Notes: generated from the letters alone by a model not told the origin. Positions 25,882-37,806 are shown, numbered from the stretch's first letter. The stretch: 64,000 bases of DNA from Maritimibacter sp. DP1N21-5 (GCF_019218295.1 NZ_JAHUZF010000006.1:186001-250000), one strand, 5' to 3'. Translations and numbers: made by a program.

Positions 25882-26609
25882 CAGATCGTACGCCCGCCGT
25901 CCACGGGCAGGGCCACGCCGGTGATCATCGAGGCCTCCTCCGAGCAGAGAAAAGAGGCGGCATTGGCCATGTCGTCTGGTGTCGAAAACCGCCCCAAGGG
26001 AATGGTCGAGAGGAACTTCGTGCGCATTTCGGGGGTATCCTCGCCCATGAAGCTCGCCAGCAGCGGGGTTTCGCCCGCCACCGGGGCGAGGGCGTTGACG
26101 CGGATACCGAAGGGGGCAAGCTCGATTGCCATCGTCCGGGTCGCCGTGATCATCCAGCCCTTCGAGGCATTATACCAGTTGAGGTTCGCGCGTGGACTGA
26201 TCCCGGCCGTGGAGGCGACGTTCAGAATCGCGCCGTGCTGCCGTGACTTCATCAGCGGCACGAGGTGGCGGGCGGTCAGGAAGACGGACTTGGCATTGAC
26301 CGCGAGCACCCGGTCGAATTCCTCCTCGGTCACATCTTCCATAGGCTTCGGGAGGTGCGTGATGCCCGCGTTGTTGACGAGGATGTCGACGGCGCCCGTC
26401 GCCGCGGCCATTGCGGCCACGCTGTCGTTTGCCGCCACGTCGACCTGAACCGGCCTGGCGCCAGTCTCGGCGGCAATGGCCTCGGCCGCGTCGAGGTTGA
26501 TGTCGGCGACCCAGACCGTCGCGCCCTCGGCCGCGAATTTGCGCGCGATGCCGGCACCGAAGCCCGAACCGCCCCCGGTGACGATGGCTGTCTTGCCTTG
26601 CAGTCTCAT
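25881..26609 (-). CDS. Short-chain dehydrogenase/reductase
   Basis: A 242-residue classical SDR. Cofactor motif AIVTGGGSGFGAGIARKFA, an Asp at the end of strand 2 (WVADINLD) that suggests NAD(H) preference, NNAGITH, catalytic Ser in NVASTAG, and YNASKGW with catalytic Tyr and Lys; the C-terminal SMITGVALPVDGGRTI is typical. The ATG at 26609 (MRLQGKTAI) is preceded by GGAGGCACC. It oxidises or reduces a hydroxyl/keto group in the same pathway as the overlapping P1 peptidase gene; the substrate is unknown. Confidence 0.92.
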   Translation of the reverse strand: MRLQGKTAIVTGGGSGFGAGIARKFAAEGATVWVADINLDAAEAIAAETGARPVQVDVAANDSVAAMAAATGAVDILVNNAGITHLPKPMEDVTEEEFDRVLAVNAKSVFLTARHLVPLMKSRQHGAILNVASTAGISPRANLNWYNASKGWMITATRTMAIELAPFGIRVNALAPVAGETPLLASFMGEDTPEMRTKFLSTIPLGRFSTPDDMANAASFLCSEEASMITGVALPVDGGRTI

Positions 26610-26675
26610 GGTGCCTCCCTGTCCTGAGGTGAGAGTGGCGGGAAACACACGTCCCCACAAGCCCCGGGACAGTGC

Positions 26676-27827
26676 TCAGTGTCGCGGGCAGGTCCAGGTC
26701 ACGGAGGTCAGACCCCCCAACCGCGCGAAGCGGGCAAGCTCGGCGTCGAGACGGGCGATCCGCGCCTTGGCCCAGCGCGCGCCGGGTTCCGGCCAGAAGC
26801 CTGTGACCGTGAGCGCACCCGTGGATTTGTCCGACTTCGCCTCAAGCCGCCCGACGAAGTCGAGCCCGTCGAGGAGCGGATAGACGTAGTAACCGTGGAC
26901 ACGCTGGGCCTGTGGCACGAACATTTCGTTGCGGTAGTAAAAGCCGAATAGCCGTTCGGTTCGCGTCCGGTCGCGAAAGGCCGGGTCGAAAGGGTTCACG
27001 ATCCTGAGCCGACCCACGGGGTCGGGCAGGTCGGGCAGGGCCGCGAGCGCCTCGGGCGTGGCGAGGGTGCGGTGCGTCGTGCCTTGGGCGGTGTCCAGCG
27101 TGACCGGGACGAGGTCGGCACTGGCGAGCCAGTCCTTCACCTCGGCGGGCGAGGTGGCGGCCCAGAACTTGTAGACTTCGGAGGGCGTCGCGATCCCGAG
27201 ATGACGCATCGCGGCCGCATGGAGCGCGCGGGCCTGTGGTGCCGGGTCGGCGTCGTGGTCTACTGTGCCCAACACGCGGGATCCGAGGTCGTAGAACTTG
27301 ACGAAATTGTCGCGGTGGCAGGTGGCGAGCGTGCCCGCATACCACATCTGGTCGAGCGCCTTCTTGTGGGGCGGACGCGCCCACATCTCCCGGCTCGTCG
27401 CCTTGGTGTCGAAGGCATGGGTCGAGAGTGCGCCCTCGCGTTCGATACGGTCGCGTATGGCACGGATCTCGGCTTGGCCCAGGCCCGAGTGATACCAGTC
27501 GCTGTTCGCGGTGCGCTGCCCGAGGTCGCGAAACCGGCGCTGCCAGTGGGGCAGCGTCTCGCGCGGGATGAGCGAGGCGTCATGGGTGAAATGTTCGAAG
27601 AGGTCACGGTTCGCGAGGTGCGCCCAGACCGCGCCCTCGCGGTAGGTCTGGCTGCGCGACCACAGGATATGGTCCTGCGCGCGCACCACGTTGCGGATCG
27701 TGTCGATCTGCAGGAACCCGAGATCGCGGATGATCGCCATGACGTCTGGCGCGCGGGTGGGGGCCGCGAGCAGGCCGTTCTGGTGGAGCCAGAGCTTGCG
27801 GGCCTCGCGGTTGGTGAGGTGGGTCAT
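26676..27827 (-). CDS. YcaQ/AlkZ family winged-helix DNA glycosylase
   Basis: A 383-residue protein of the HTH_42 (former DUF1006) family. The N-terminus LTNREARKLWLHQNGLL and FLQIDTIRNVVRAQDHILWS carry the Gln-x-Asp motif (Gln 40, Asp 42) that is catalytic in AlkZ/YcaQ; tandem winged helices follow, and the C-terminal YYRNEMFVPQAQRVHGYYVY is conserved. Family members excise bulky alkylated bases and unhook interstrand crosslinks, sometimes protecting the producer of a genotoxin. Here it is flanked by catabolic genes and separated from them by 66 and 108 bases, so I treat it as a separate unit rather than part of a toxin cluster. Confidence 0.88.
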   Translation of the reverse strand: MTHLTNREARKLWLHQNGLLAAPTRAPDVMAIIRDLGFLQIDTIRNVVRAQDHILWSRSQTYREGAVWAHLANRDLFEHFTHDASLIPRETLPHWQRRFRDLGQRTANSDWYHSGLGQAEIRAIRDRIEREGALSTHAFDTKATSREMWARPPHKKALDQMWYAGTLATCHRDNFVKFYDLGSRVLGTVDHDADPAPQARALHAAAMRHLGIATPSEVYKFWAATSPAEVKDWLASADLVPVTLDTAQGTTHRTLATPEALAALPDLPDPVGRLRIVNPFDPAFRDRTRTERLFGFYYRNEMFVPQAQRVHGYYVYPLLDGLDFVGRLEAKSDKSTGALTVTGFWPEPGARWAKARIARLDAELARFARLGGLTSVTWTCPRH

Positions 27828-27860
27828 CGGTTTCGCCCCAAGCTGGCGCTTGGGACGACC

Positions 27861-27925
27861 GTTTGGGGGGAGGCGCTGCCTCCCCCCAAACCCCCCTCCG
27901 GGATATTTATGAACCAGAGAAGGGC
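27861..27925 (+). repeat. Hairpin-plus-tail element, copy 2
   Basis: A perfect 14-bp stem with 3-base loop (27861-27891; GTTTGGGGGGAGGC / GCCTCCCCCCAAAC) followed by a 25-base tail (27901-27925) identical to 46752-46776. It lies between the aldehyde dehydrogenase stop and the glycosylase start and probably terminates the transporter-dehydrogenase transcript. Confidence 0.8.
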
Positions 27926-27935
27926 GGACCCTTGC

Positions 27936-29379
27936 TTATCCATGTTTGGCAGCGATGGTTTTCAAGGTGGAGAAGCCGTAGAGCGCCTCGAAGCCCTTTT
28001 CACGGCCATGGCCGGATTTGCCGGTGCCGCCGAAGGGAAGTTCGACCCCGCCGCCCGCGCCGTAGTTGTTGATGAACACCTGTCCTGCGCGGATGCGTTT
28101 GGCGAGGCGCATCTGGCGCGCGCCGTTTTCCGTCCAGACCGAGGCAACGAGGCCGTAGTCGGTGCCATTCGCGATGGCCACCGCCTCGTCCTCGGTGCCG
28201 AAGGGGATGGCGACCTGCACAGGGCCGAAGATTTCCTCCTGCGCGAGGGGATGGTCGGGGGGCACTTCGGCAAAGAGCGTGGCGGGGACGTAGTGGCCGC
28301 CCTCGGGCGCGTCCTCGGCGATGGAGCCCATGCCGGCCACGCGCAGGTCAGCGCCTTTCGCGAGGTAACCGGTCACGATGTTCTTCTGCTTGGCCGAGAT
28401 GAGCGGGCCCAGGTTCGCGTCGCGCTTTGCGGGGGCCGAGATCATCGCGTCGTAGCGCGCGGCCATGCGGTCGATGACCTCTTCGTAGACCCGGCGCTGG
28501 ATGAGCACGCGGGAGGAGGCCGAACAGGTCTGGCCCGCGTTCTGGATGCAGGCGCCGACGAGGAAGGGGATCGCCTCGTCGAGGTCGGCGTCGTCGAACA
28601 TGATCTGCGGCGATTTGCCGCCAAGCTCGAGCGTGACGGGCGTCACGTTCTTGGCCGCAGCGGCCTGGACGAGCGATCCGACGCCCACGGAGCCTGTGAA
28701 GCTGATGTGATGCACGCCCGCATGGGCGGAGAGGGCCGCGCCCGCTTCTTCCCCCAGGCCCGGCACGACGTTGAGCGCGCCCTTGGGCAGGCCCGCTTCT
28801 TCGGCCAGTGCCACGAAAGCCAGTGCGGTAAGGCAGGCTTCCTCTGCCGGTTTCAGCACGCAGGCATTGCCCATGGCAAGCGCCGCGCCGACCGAGCGCC
28901 CGATGATCTGCATCGGGTAGTTCCACGGCACGATGTGGCCCGTGACCCCATGCGGTTCACGCAGGGTGTAGACCGTGTAGCCGTCGAGATAGGGGATCGT
29001 CTCGCCCATGATCTTGTCCGCGGCACCGCCGTAGAACTCCATGTAGCGGGCGAGCGCCACGGCATCGGCGCGCGCCTGGGTGAGCGGTTTGCCAACGTCC
29101 GTCGCCTCGATCACCGCGAGGTCGTCGAGACGCGTCGAGACGAGCGCGCCGATCCGGGTGAGGATACGCCCCCGTTCGGTCGCGGTCATGCGGCCCCAGT
29201 CGCCGTCGAGGGCGGATTGCGCCGCTGACACCGCGTCGTCGATGTCGGCGGCGGTGCCGCGCGCGATCGAGCCGATGATCTCGCCGGTGGAGGGGTCTTC
29301 GATGTCGAGCTGTCCGCCGCCCGAGGGCGCGCGCCATGTGCCGTCGATGAAAACCTTGGTTGCGTCATACCAGAGATGA

Positions 29380-29387
<8 letters not shown>
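27936..29387 (-). CDS. NAD-dependent aldehyde dehydrogenase
   Basis: A 483-residue aldehyde dehydrogenase. Motifs: PWNYPMQIIGRSVGAALAMG, FTGSVGVGSLVQ, LELGGKSPQIMFDDADLDEA (catalytic Glu), NAGQTCSASSRVLI (catalytic Cys) and LPFGGTGKSGHGREKG. It overlaps the end of the ABC ATPase gene by eight bases, so it belongs to the transporter operon. It therefore likely acts on an aldehyde derived from the imported compound, for example an aminoaldehyde or betaine-type aldehyde. The exact substrate is open. Confidence 0.9.
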
Positions 29388-30962
<1,575 letters not shown>

Positions 30963-30966
<4 letters not shown>

Positions 30967-31777
30967 CGCTGGCGCCTCACGCGGGGGTCGAGCAGATCGC
31001 GCAGCCCGTCGCCCATCAGGTTGAGACCCAGCACCATGGCCACGATGGCGAGCCCCGGCCACATGGCAAGGCGCGGCGCGGTGTAGATCATCGTCTGGGC
31101 CTCGGCGAGCATCCGGCCCCAGCTTGGCGTCGGCGGCTGCGCCCCGAGGCCGATGTAGCTCAGCGCGGCCTCGGCGAGGATACCGAGGCTGAACTGGATC
31201 GTGCCCTGGACGATGAGCAGGTTCAGGATGTTGGGCAGGATATGCTCGAAACTGATCCGCGCGCGGCCCTTTCCGGCCACGCGCGCCGCGAGGATGTAGT
31301 CGAGCGTCCAGAGCGACAGCGCCCCGCCGCGCGTGACACGGGCAAAGACGGGGATGTTGAAGATCCCGATGGCGATGATCGCGTTGGTGGCCGAGGGGCC
31401 GAAGACGGCGGTGATCAGGATCGCGATGACGAGCGAGGGGAAGGCGAAGATGAGGTCGTTGCCGCGCATGATCACCTCGTCCAGAAGGCTGCCGCGCGTG
31501 GCGGCGGCAGCGAGGCCAAGGGGCACCCCGATGAGCATCCCGATGCCGACCGCGACAATGGCGACGGCAATCGACGTTCGCGCGCCGACCATGAGCATGG
31601 AGAGCGTGTCGCGCCCGAGGTGATCGGTGCCGAGCCAGAAGCTGAACGACGGGGGCTTGAGCTTGTTCGCGATGGTCAGGGCGGCGACGTCATGCGGGAC
31701 CCAGACGAAGCTGACCAGGGCAAGGACGAGGAAAGCCACGGAGAGCGCGGCGCCGAAGATGAACTGGGCCGGGAGCC

Positions 31778-31781
<4 letters not shown>
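30963..31781 (-). CDS. Dipeptide-type ABC transporter permease (DppC-like)
   Basis: A 272-residue inner-membrane permease with an N-terminal helix (FIFGAALSVAFLVLALVSFV), a periplasmic loop with FWLGTDHLGRDTLSMLMVGA (signature of DppC/OppC proteins), and about five further helices. The EAA loop reads AARVAGKGRARISFEHILPN. It pairs with the DppB-like protein to form the channel. Start overlaps the stop of the upstream permease by four bases. Confidence 0.93.
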
Positions 31782-32725
<944 letters not shown>

Positions 32726-32795
32726 GGGGCGAGCCTATGACGGAGCTTCGGGCGCGGGAAGGGGGAATTGCTTCGGGGCTTCAGCGGCCTTCGGG

Positions 32796-33326
32796 TCAGG
32801 CGGGCGCGTAGCGCAGTTTGAGCACGTCATCCTCCATCGGTTCCTGGGAGAGGAGCCGAAGTCGTGGGCGTGCACCTGCGAAGAAGGGGGTGCCCGATCC
32901 GAGCACCACGGGATGCAGGTAGATACGGTATTCGTCGACAAGGCCGCGTTCGCCGAGCGCATGGGCGAGCGTCGGCCCGGCCACGTCGATGTCGCCGGCC
33001 AGCTCCGCCTTCAAGCCCCGCACCATGTCCTCCCAGTCCGGGCCGAAGAGCGTGGCATTGGGCCCGACCTCGGTCAGCGTGGTGGAGACGACCCATTTGG
33101 GCTGCGCGCGCCAGGCCCTGGCAAAGGCGCGTTCGGGACCGTGCCAGCCGTCCTGATCCTCGTCCCAGTAGGACATGATCTGATAGAGGTTGCGGCCGTA
33201 GAGGCCGCCGGTCAGGGCGGCGGTCTGGTCGATGAAGTGCTGGAACAGGGCGGGACCCGGTCCGAAGGCCATGTGATCCACATAACCATCGAGCGACATG
33301 TTCATGCCGAATATCAGTTTCGCCAT
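32796..33326 (-). CDS. RibD C-terminal-like (dihydrofolate reductase family) protein
   Basis: A 176-residue reductase-fold protein: MAKLIFGMNMSLDGYVDHMA is the standard N-terminus of the family, GGLYGRNLYQIMSYW the cofactor helix region, and DIDVAGPTLAHALGERGLVD with YLHPVVLGSGTPFF the C-terminal core. Such stand-alone proteins bind NADPH, but most have no known substrate. GGAGG lies six bases before the ATG at 33326. Its position between binding-protein and permease genes is unusual and suggests a link with the transported compound. Confidence 0.88.
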   Translation of the reverse strand: MAKLIFGMNMSLDGYVDHMAFGPGPALFQHFIDQTAALTGGLYGRNLYQIMSYWDEDQDGWHGPERAFARAWRAQPKWVVSTTLTEVGPNATLFGPDWEDMVRGLKAELAGDIDVAGPTLAHALGERGLVDEYRIYLHPVVLGSGTPFFAGARPRLRLLSQEPMEDDVLKLRYAPA

Positions 33327-33356
33327 CTGCACCTCCAAAGCGACGCTCCGAAGAAG

Positions 33357-33381
33357 AAGGGCGCCCGTCCTGGGCGCCCTT
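33357..33381 (-). terminator. Hairpin after the peptide-binding protein gene
   Basis: A 10-bp perfect stem (AAGGGCGCCC / GGGCGCCCTT) with a 5-base loop, nine bases after the binding-protein stop. It probably allows partial readthrough, keeping the binding protein in excess over the downstream permeases. Confidence 0.75.
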
Positions 33382-33389
33382 GAGCCGAG

Positions 33390-34859
33390 TCATTCGGTCC
33401 AGCTGACCGCCGTCATGTCGTTGGCCTGTGTCGGGGCGTTTTCCCAAAGCCCCTGGATCTTGGCATTGGCGACGCCGACCTTGGCAAGCTGGAAGAGATA
33501 GACGTTGACGAAGTCCATCGCGATCTTCTCCTGCGCCTGTTGGTTCAGCTCGGTGCGCCGGGCCGCGTCGGTGGTCACCGACAGCTCCGAGATCAGGGCC
33601 TGGAAGTCGGCATTGTCGTATTGGAAGTAATACTCGGGCCTTGCGTAGATGTTGATGTCGGCGGGCTCGGTGTGGCTCACGATAGTGAGGTCGAAATCCT
33701 TGCCGCCGAAGACCTGTTCGAGCCACTGGGCCCATTCGAGGTTGGTGATCTCGGTCTCGATGCCGACCTCGCGCAGCTGGCTCGCGATGATCTCGCCCCC
33801 GCGCCGCGCATAGGTCGGCGGCGGCAGCATGAGCCGCAGGGTCAGATCCTCGGCCCCGGCCTCGGCCAGAAGCGCCTTGGCCCGCTCGGGGTCATAGGCC
33901 GAGGTTTCGGTCAGATCGACATAATCCGGGTTGTGCGGCGCGAAATGCGTGCCGATGGGGGTGCCATAGCCGAACATAGCCCCGTCGATGATGTCCTGAC
34001 GGTTTATCGCGTGGCTGATCGCCTCGCGTACGCGGACATCGTCGAGCGGTGCCTGCTTGTTGTTCATGGCCATGATGGTCTCGCCCTCGGTCGAGCCTTC
34101 GATCACCACGAACCGGGGGTCGCCCGCGAATTGTTCGACCAGTTCGGGTGCCGGGAAGACCGGGAAGTAATCGACGTCGCCCGCCATCATCGCCGCGAAA
34201 GCCGCGTTGGCATCGGCGATGATCTTGAAAGTGACGGTGTCGAGCTTGGCCGGCTCGCCCCAGTAGTTCGCGTTTTTCGTCAGCGTGACGTGATCGCCCT
34301 GCACCCATTCTTCGAAGGTGAAGGGGCCGGTCCCGATTGGTGTCGTCGCCGCCTGTTCGATGGTCTCGGGCGCGACGATGACCGCGTCGCCCCAGGCCAT
34401 GTTGAAGGGGAAGTTCCCGTTGGGTTCGGAGAGTGTCACCTTGACGGTGAGGGGATCGACTGCTTCGACCGCGGTGATCCCGGCGAAGAGCGCCTTCTGC
34501 GCGTTGGTCGATTCCTCGGCCCGCGCCCGGTCGAGCGAGAAGACCACGTCTTCCGCGTCCATCGCGGTGCCGTCATGGAAGGTGACCCCGTCATGCAGGC
34601 GGAAGGTGTATTCGGTGCCGTCCTCGCTGACCTCCCAGCTTTCGGCCAGCGCCGGCAGGATTTCCCCGTCCGGGCCGAATCGCGTGAGTCCCTCGAAAAC
34701 GTTCGCGTAGACCACTTCGTCGATGGCCGCCGCCGCGCCGCCGGTGGGATCGAGGTTCGGCGGCTCGAGCTGCATGCCGACGGTGATCGACGTCTGCTGC
34801 GCGAAAGCGGTCCCCGCGAAGAGCGCGAGTGCCGCGGTGGTGAGTGTCAGATGTTTCAT
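33390..34859 (-). CDS. Dipeptide-type ABC transporter, periplasmic substrate-binding protein
   Basis: A 489-residue family-5 (DppA/OppA) binding protein. The signal peptide is MKHLTLTTAALALFAGTAFA. Family features: LEPPNLDPTGGAAAAIDEVV, NVFEGLTRFGPDGEILPALA, the DGVTFHDGTAMDAEDVVFSL segment and AISHAINRQDIIDGA. It delivers a peptide, opine, glycoside or similar solute to the downstream permeases. It is the first gene of the operon and its promoter region holds an inverted repeat (34951-34969). Confidence 0.93.
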   Translation of the reverse strand: MKHLTLTTAALALFAGTAFAQQTSITVGMQLEPPNLDPTGGAAAAIDEVVYANVFEGLTRFGPDGEILPALAESWEVSEDGTEYTFRLHDGVTFHDGTAMDAEDVVFSLDRARAEESTNAQKALFAGITAVEAVDPLTVKVTLSEPNGNFPFNMAWGDAVIVAPETIEQAATTPIGTGPFTFEEWVQGDHVTLTKNANYWGEPAKLDTVTFKIIADANAAFAAMMAGDVDYFPVFPAPELVEQFAGDPRFVVIEGSTEGETIMAMNNKQAPLDDVRVREAISHAINRQDIIDGAMFGYGTPIGTHFAPHNPDYVDLTETSAYDPERAKALLAEAGAEDLTLRLMLPPPTYARRGGEIIASQLREVGIETEITNLEWAQWLEQVFGGKDFDLTIVSHTEPADINIYARPEYYFQYDNADFQALISELSVTTDAARRTELNQQAQEKIAMDFVNVYLFQLAKVGVANAKIQGLWENAPTQANDMTAVSWTE

Positions 34860-34950
34860 GGGTTATCCCTCTCCTCGCCCCTGTCGGGTCGCCGGACGCG
34901 GAACCCCCGCGCGGCACTTTCATGAAACAATCCTGCCGGAACCCGTGCAA

Positions 34951-34969
34951 GGTAATTCGGAAAATTACC
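34951..34969. promoter_or_regulatory. Palindrome upstream of the peptide-transport operon
   Basis: GGTAATT, five bases, AATTACC: a perfect 7-bp inverted repeat in an AT-rich patch of an otherwise GC-rich region, 92 bases upstream of the binding-protein start and 77 bases upstream of panB. Lrp/AsnC- or GntR-type regulators use such sites. No regulator gene is adjacent. Confidence 0.55.
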
Positions 34970-35045
34970 CGCTCGAGTCTCAATTGCCTTGGAATGAGGG
35001 GGACGAGCCTGTAGGACTTCGCCGCAGCGCAGCAGGGAGGGCACC

Positions 35046-35861
35046 ATGAGTGCAAGCGGAAGCGAGCGGGCGAAGACGCCGAGCGACATCCGGGCGATGA
35101 AGGGTGGGGCGCCGATCGTCTGCCTCACCGCCTACACGACGCCGGTGGCGCGGCTGGTCGATGCCGAGGCGGATCTCGTCCTCGTGGGCGACAGCGTCGG
35201 GATGGTGCTTCACGGTATGGACAGCACCCTTGGCGTGACCATGGAATTGATGATCCTGCACGGACAGGCGGTGGCACGGGGGTGCACGCGCGGCTGTCTG
35301 GTGATCGACATGCCCTTCGGGAGCTACGAGGAAAGCCCCGAGCAGGCCTTTCGCAATGCTGCGCGGCTGATGCGTGAAACCGGCGCGGCGGCGGTCAAGC
35401 TCGAGGGCGGGGTCGCGATGGCCGAGACGATCCGCTTTCTGACCGCCCGTTCGGTGCCCGTCATGGGCCATGTCGGCCTCACGCCACAGGCGATCAACAC
35501 GCTGGGCGGCTACAAGGTGCAGGGGCGCGGCGCGGACCGGGCCCGGGTCATGGCCGACGCGCGCGCCGTGGCAGAGGCCGGGGCGTTCTCCGTCGTGCTG
35601 GAAAAGGTGCCCGCTGGACTTGCCGCCGAGGTCACCGCCGAGCTGGCGATCCCTACGGTTGGCATCGGTGCAGGCGTGGACTGCGACGGGCAGGTGCTGG
35701 TGGTCGACGACATGCTCGGGCTCTTCGACGCCTTCAAGCCGAAGTTCGTGAAACGCTACGCGACCCTGGCCGAGGACGCCCGATCGGCGATCGCGTCCTA
35801 TGCCCAGGAGGTGCGGACCCGCGCCTTTCCCGCCCCCGAACATATCTTCGCCGACGAGTGA
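35046..35861 (+). CDS. panB: 3-methyl-2-oxobutanoate hydroxymethyltransferase
   Basis: A 271-residue TIM-barrel enzyme of pantothenate synthesis. [40 protein letters not shown] (metal-binding Asp), [33 protein letters not shown] and [20 protein letters not shown] are hallmark segments. It transfers a hydroxymethyl group from methylene-tetrahydrofolate to 2-oxoisovalerate, giving ketopantoate. AGGGAGG lies just upstream of the ATG. panC follows directly. Confidence 0.96.
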   Translation: MSASGSERAKTPSDIRAMKGGAPIVCLTAYTTPVARLVDAEADLVLVGDSVGMVLHGMDSTLGVTMELMILHGQAVARGCTRGCLVIDMPFGSYEESPEQAFRNAARLMRETGAAAVKLEGGVAMAETIRFLTARSVPVMGHVGLTPQAINTLGGYKVQGRGADRARVMADARAVAEAGAFSVVLEKVPAGLAAEVTAELAIPTVGIGAGVDCDGQVLVVDDMLGLFDAFKPKFVKRYATLAEDARSAIASYAQEVRTRAFPAPEHIFADE

Positions 35862-35866
35862 CGCCC

Positions 35867-36715
35867 ATGCAGACCTTTACCAAGCTGTCCGAAATGCGCG
35901 ACGCCGCCGCCCGTTGGCGCGCCGGTGGGGCGCTCGCCGTGGTGCCGACCATGGGGGCGCTTCATGCGGGCCACATTTCGCTGGTCGAGGCCGCGAAGGC
36001 GCGCGCTGACCGCGTGGTGGCCTGGATCTTCGTGAACCCCAAGCAGTTCGACAATCCCGAGGATCTGAAGAAATACCCACGGCATCTGGAGGCTGACGCG
36101 GCGAAGCTCGCCGCCGCCGGGGTGGATGCGCTTTACGCGCCGGACCCCGATCAGGTCTATCCCGAAGGTTTCGCGACCAAAGTAACCGTGACCGGGCTGA
36201 CCGACATGCTTTGCGGTGCCCATCGTCCGGGGCACTTTGATGGCGTGGCGACCGTCGTCACCAAGATCCTGACCCAGACCCAGGCCGACTTCGCGATGTT
36301 CGGCGAAAAGGACTACCAGCAGCTTCAGGTGGTGTCGCGCCTTGCCGCCGATCTGAACCTGCCGGTCGAGATCGTGCCCTGCGCCACCGTGCGCGAGGCT
36401 GACGGGCTGGCGCTGTCTTCCCGCAACGAACGCCTGTCGCCAGAGGATCGCGCCATTGCTCCTGCGCTTCACGCCGCCATGCGCCGCGCGGTCGAGCGGA
36501 TGCAGGCGGGCGAGGCGCCGGGCCCGGTGATCGAGCGCGCCACGCAGGAGATCGAGAAGGCAGGTTACCGCGAGGTCGAATACCTCGAACTGCGTGCCTC
36601 GGACGGGCTGGCCGCGATGACCACGCTCGACCGCCCGGCGCGGCTCTTCGCGGCCGCGCATCTGGGGCCCGTGCGGCTCATCGACAATATTGCGGTCGGG
36701 CCTGCCGTCCGATAA
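35867..36715 (+). CDS. panC: Pantothenate synthetase
   Basis: A 282-residue enzyme that joins pantoate and beta-alanine using ATP. VVPTMGALHAGHISLVEAAK carries the HxGH motif, VNPKQFDNPEDLKKYPR and GEKDYQQLQVVSRLAADLNL bind pantoate and ATP, and LALSSRNERLSPED is the KMSKS-like loop. An alternative GTG start at 35858 would overlap the panB stop. The pair panB-panC is a standard operon. Confidence 0.95.
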   Translation: MQTFTKLSEMRDAAARWRAGGALAVVPTMGALHAGHISLVEAAKARADRVVAWIFVNPKQFDNPEDLKKYPRHLEADAAKLAAAGVDALYAPDPDQVYPEGFATKVTVTGLTDMLCGAHRPGHFDGVATVVTKILTQTQADFAMFGEKDYQQLQVVSRLAADLNLPVEIVPCATVREADGLALSSRNERLSPEDRAIAPALHAAMRRAVERMQAGEAPGPVIERATQEIEKAGYREVEYLELRASDGLAAMTTLDRPARLFAAAHLGPVRLIDNIAVGPAVR

Positions 36716-36782
36716 CGCGATGACGTGATTTGACCTGCGGGCTCGTTGCGCCACAGTCAAACGACACGGAAATCGGAGAGTG

Positions 36783-37109
36783 ATGATGTGGACGTGGCGG
36801 ACAGGTGCCGTTTTGTGCGTTCTGGCGGTGCCCGCACAGGCCGAGACCTGCCAGTGGCTCGGAACGGTGCTCTATTGTGACAGCGGCCTCACGGCCCAGC
36901 AAGTCGGCGACACCACCTATTACAGCAACGGCGTGACAGACCAGCGGATCGGGGACGCCACCTTCGGCTCCGACGGCCTGTCGTCCCAGCAGGTCGGCAA
37001 CACCACCTACTACAGCGATGGCACCGCCGCCCAGCAGATCGGCGACACGACCTACTTCAGCGACGGCACGATCTGTCAGACCGTCGGCGGCACGACCGTC
37101 TGCAACTGA
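36783..37109 (+). CDS. Secreted protein built of 15-residue repeats
   Basis: A 108-residue protein. After a short signal peptide (RTGAVLCVLAVPAQA) come about five consecutive 15-residue units: LTAQQVGDTTYYSNG, VTDQRIGDATFGSDG, LSSQQVGNTTYYSDG, TAAQQIGDTTYFSDG, and a last unit ending in CN. Cysteines flank the array (C-QWLG and YC before; IC and VC at the end), so disulfides may close it. Each unit reads Q-x-hydrophobic-Gly-Asp/Asn-Thr-Thr-aromatic-aromatic-Ser-Asp-Gly, suggesting beta-hairpins of a small solenoid or sheet. GGAGAG precedes the ATG. Function unknown. Confidence 0.75.
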   Translation: MMWTWRTGAVLCVLAVPAQAETCQWLGTVLYCDSGLTAQQVGDTTYYSNGVTDQRIGDATFGSDGLSSQQVGNTTYYSDGTAAQQIGDTTYFSDGTICQTVGGTTVCN

Positions 37110-37128
37110 GGATCGAGGTGCGGACAGG

Positions 37129-37806
37129 CTATTTCCCCGTCCAGCTCCGCCACCAGCGCGACACCGCGCCCCGTCGCTCGTCCGCATAGGCATCCACCCG
37201 GTCCCAGGCATCGCGCGTATCGTTCACGCCGGGGTCGATCACACGTTCGCGGAACTGCCGCCACATGGCGCGCACGAAGAGGATCGCGATGCCGAGCCCG
37301 ATGAAGAAGAAGATATTGAACCAGGGTATGATCCGGACCTCCGGCCCTTCGATCGGTTTGATCGCGATGGCGTTAGGATAGATCGTGAAGAAACGGTTGC
37401 GCCAGCCGTAGCGCGTGATCTCCACCCACTGGACGTTCGCGGCGGTCGAGACATTCGCCAGCGCCTCGGCCTGCAGATCCGATGAATCGAACTTGAAGTA
37501 GGGCGGCCAGATCCAGCCGGTATCCTCGTTGCGATAGACGAAGACCTTCTCCCGGTCGCTGCGGATGAAGCCCAGCAAATAGGTCCGTTTCTTCACCGTG
37601 TTGATCAGCCGCACGTCGCGTTGCGGCAGGTCCACGTTGGCGCTATCGGACTGGGCGTAGAACGGCCGGTTGATCGCGGAGAAATCCATCCGGATGATTT
37701 CGGTCCCGGTGATGCGCGCCACGTCGTGCCGGGGCAGGACATAGTGCAGCAGGACCGCCGCCATGAGGATCAGCGCCCAGGTGATCGTTTTTCGCAAGAA
37801 CCTCAT
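37129..37806 (-). CDS. DUF1523 family membrane protein
   Basis: A 225-residue protein with one helix at the N-terminus (ITWALILMAAVLLHYVLP) and a second near residues 163-182 (WFNIFFFIGLGIAILFVRAM), enclosing a soluble domain with VRLINTVKKRTYLLGFIRSD, VFVYRNEDTGWIWPPYFKFD and WVEITRYGWRNRFFTIYPNA. This pattern matches DUF1523, found in alphaproteobacteria and without known function. It is the last gene of the minus-strand cluster, seven bases after its neighbour. Confidence 0.85.
   Translation of the reverse strand: MRFLRKTITWALILMAAVLLHYVLPRHDVARITGTEIIRMDFSAINRPFYAQSDSANVDLPQRDVRLINTVKKRTYLLGFIRSDREKVFVYRNEDTGWIWPPYFKFDSSDLQAEALANVSTAANVQWVEITRYGWRNRFFTIYPNAIAIKPIEGPEVRIIPWFNIFFFIGLGIAILFVRAMWRQFRERVIDPGVNDTRDAWDRVDAYADERRGAVSRWWRSWTGK

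Noticed and set aside
26676..27827. Self-resistance glycosylase of a genotoxin gene cluster
   Set aside because: YcaQ/AlkZ relatives can protect toxin producers, but no biosynthetic genes are nearby.
27072..29228. Plus-strand open frame of 718 codons
   Set aside because: Opposite the glycosylase and aldehyde dehydrogenase, both with clear motifs; low-complexity composition typical of mirror frames in GC-rich DNA.
36870..37100. CRISPR-like or tandem DNA repeat
   Set aside because: The period of 45 bases is the codon image of a 15-residue protein repeat; DNA copies diverge and there are no spacers.
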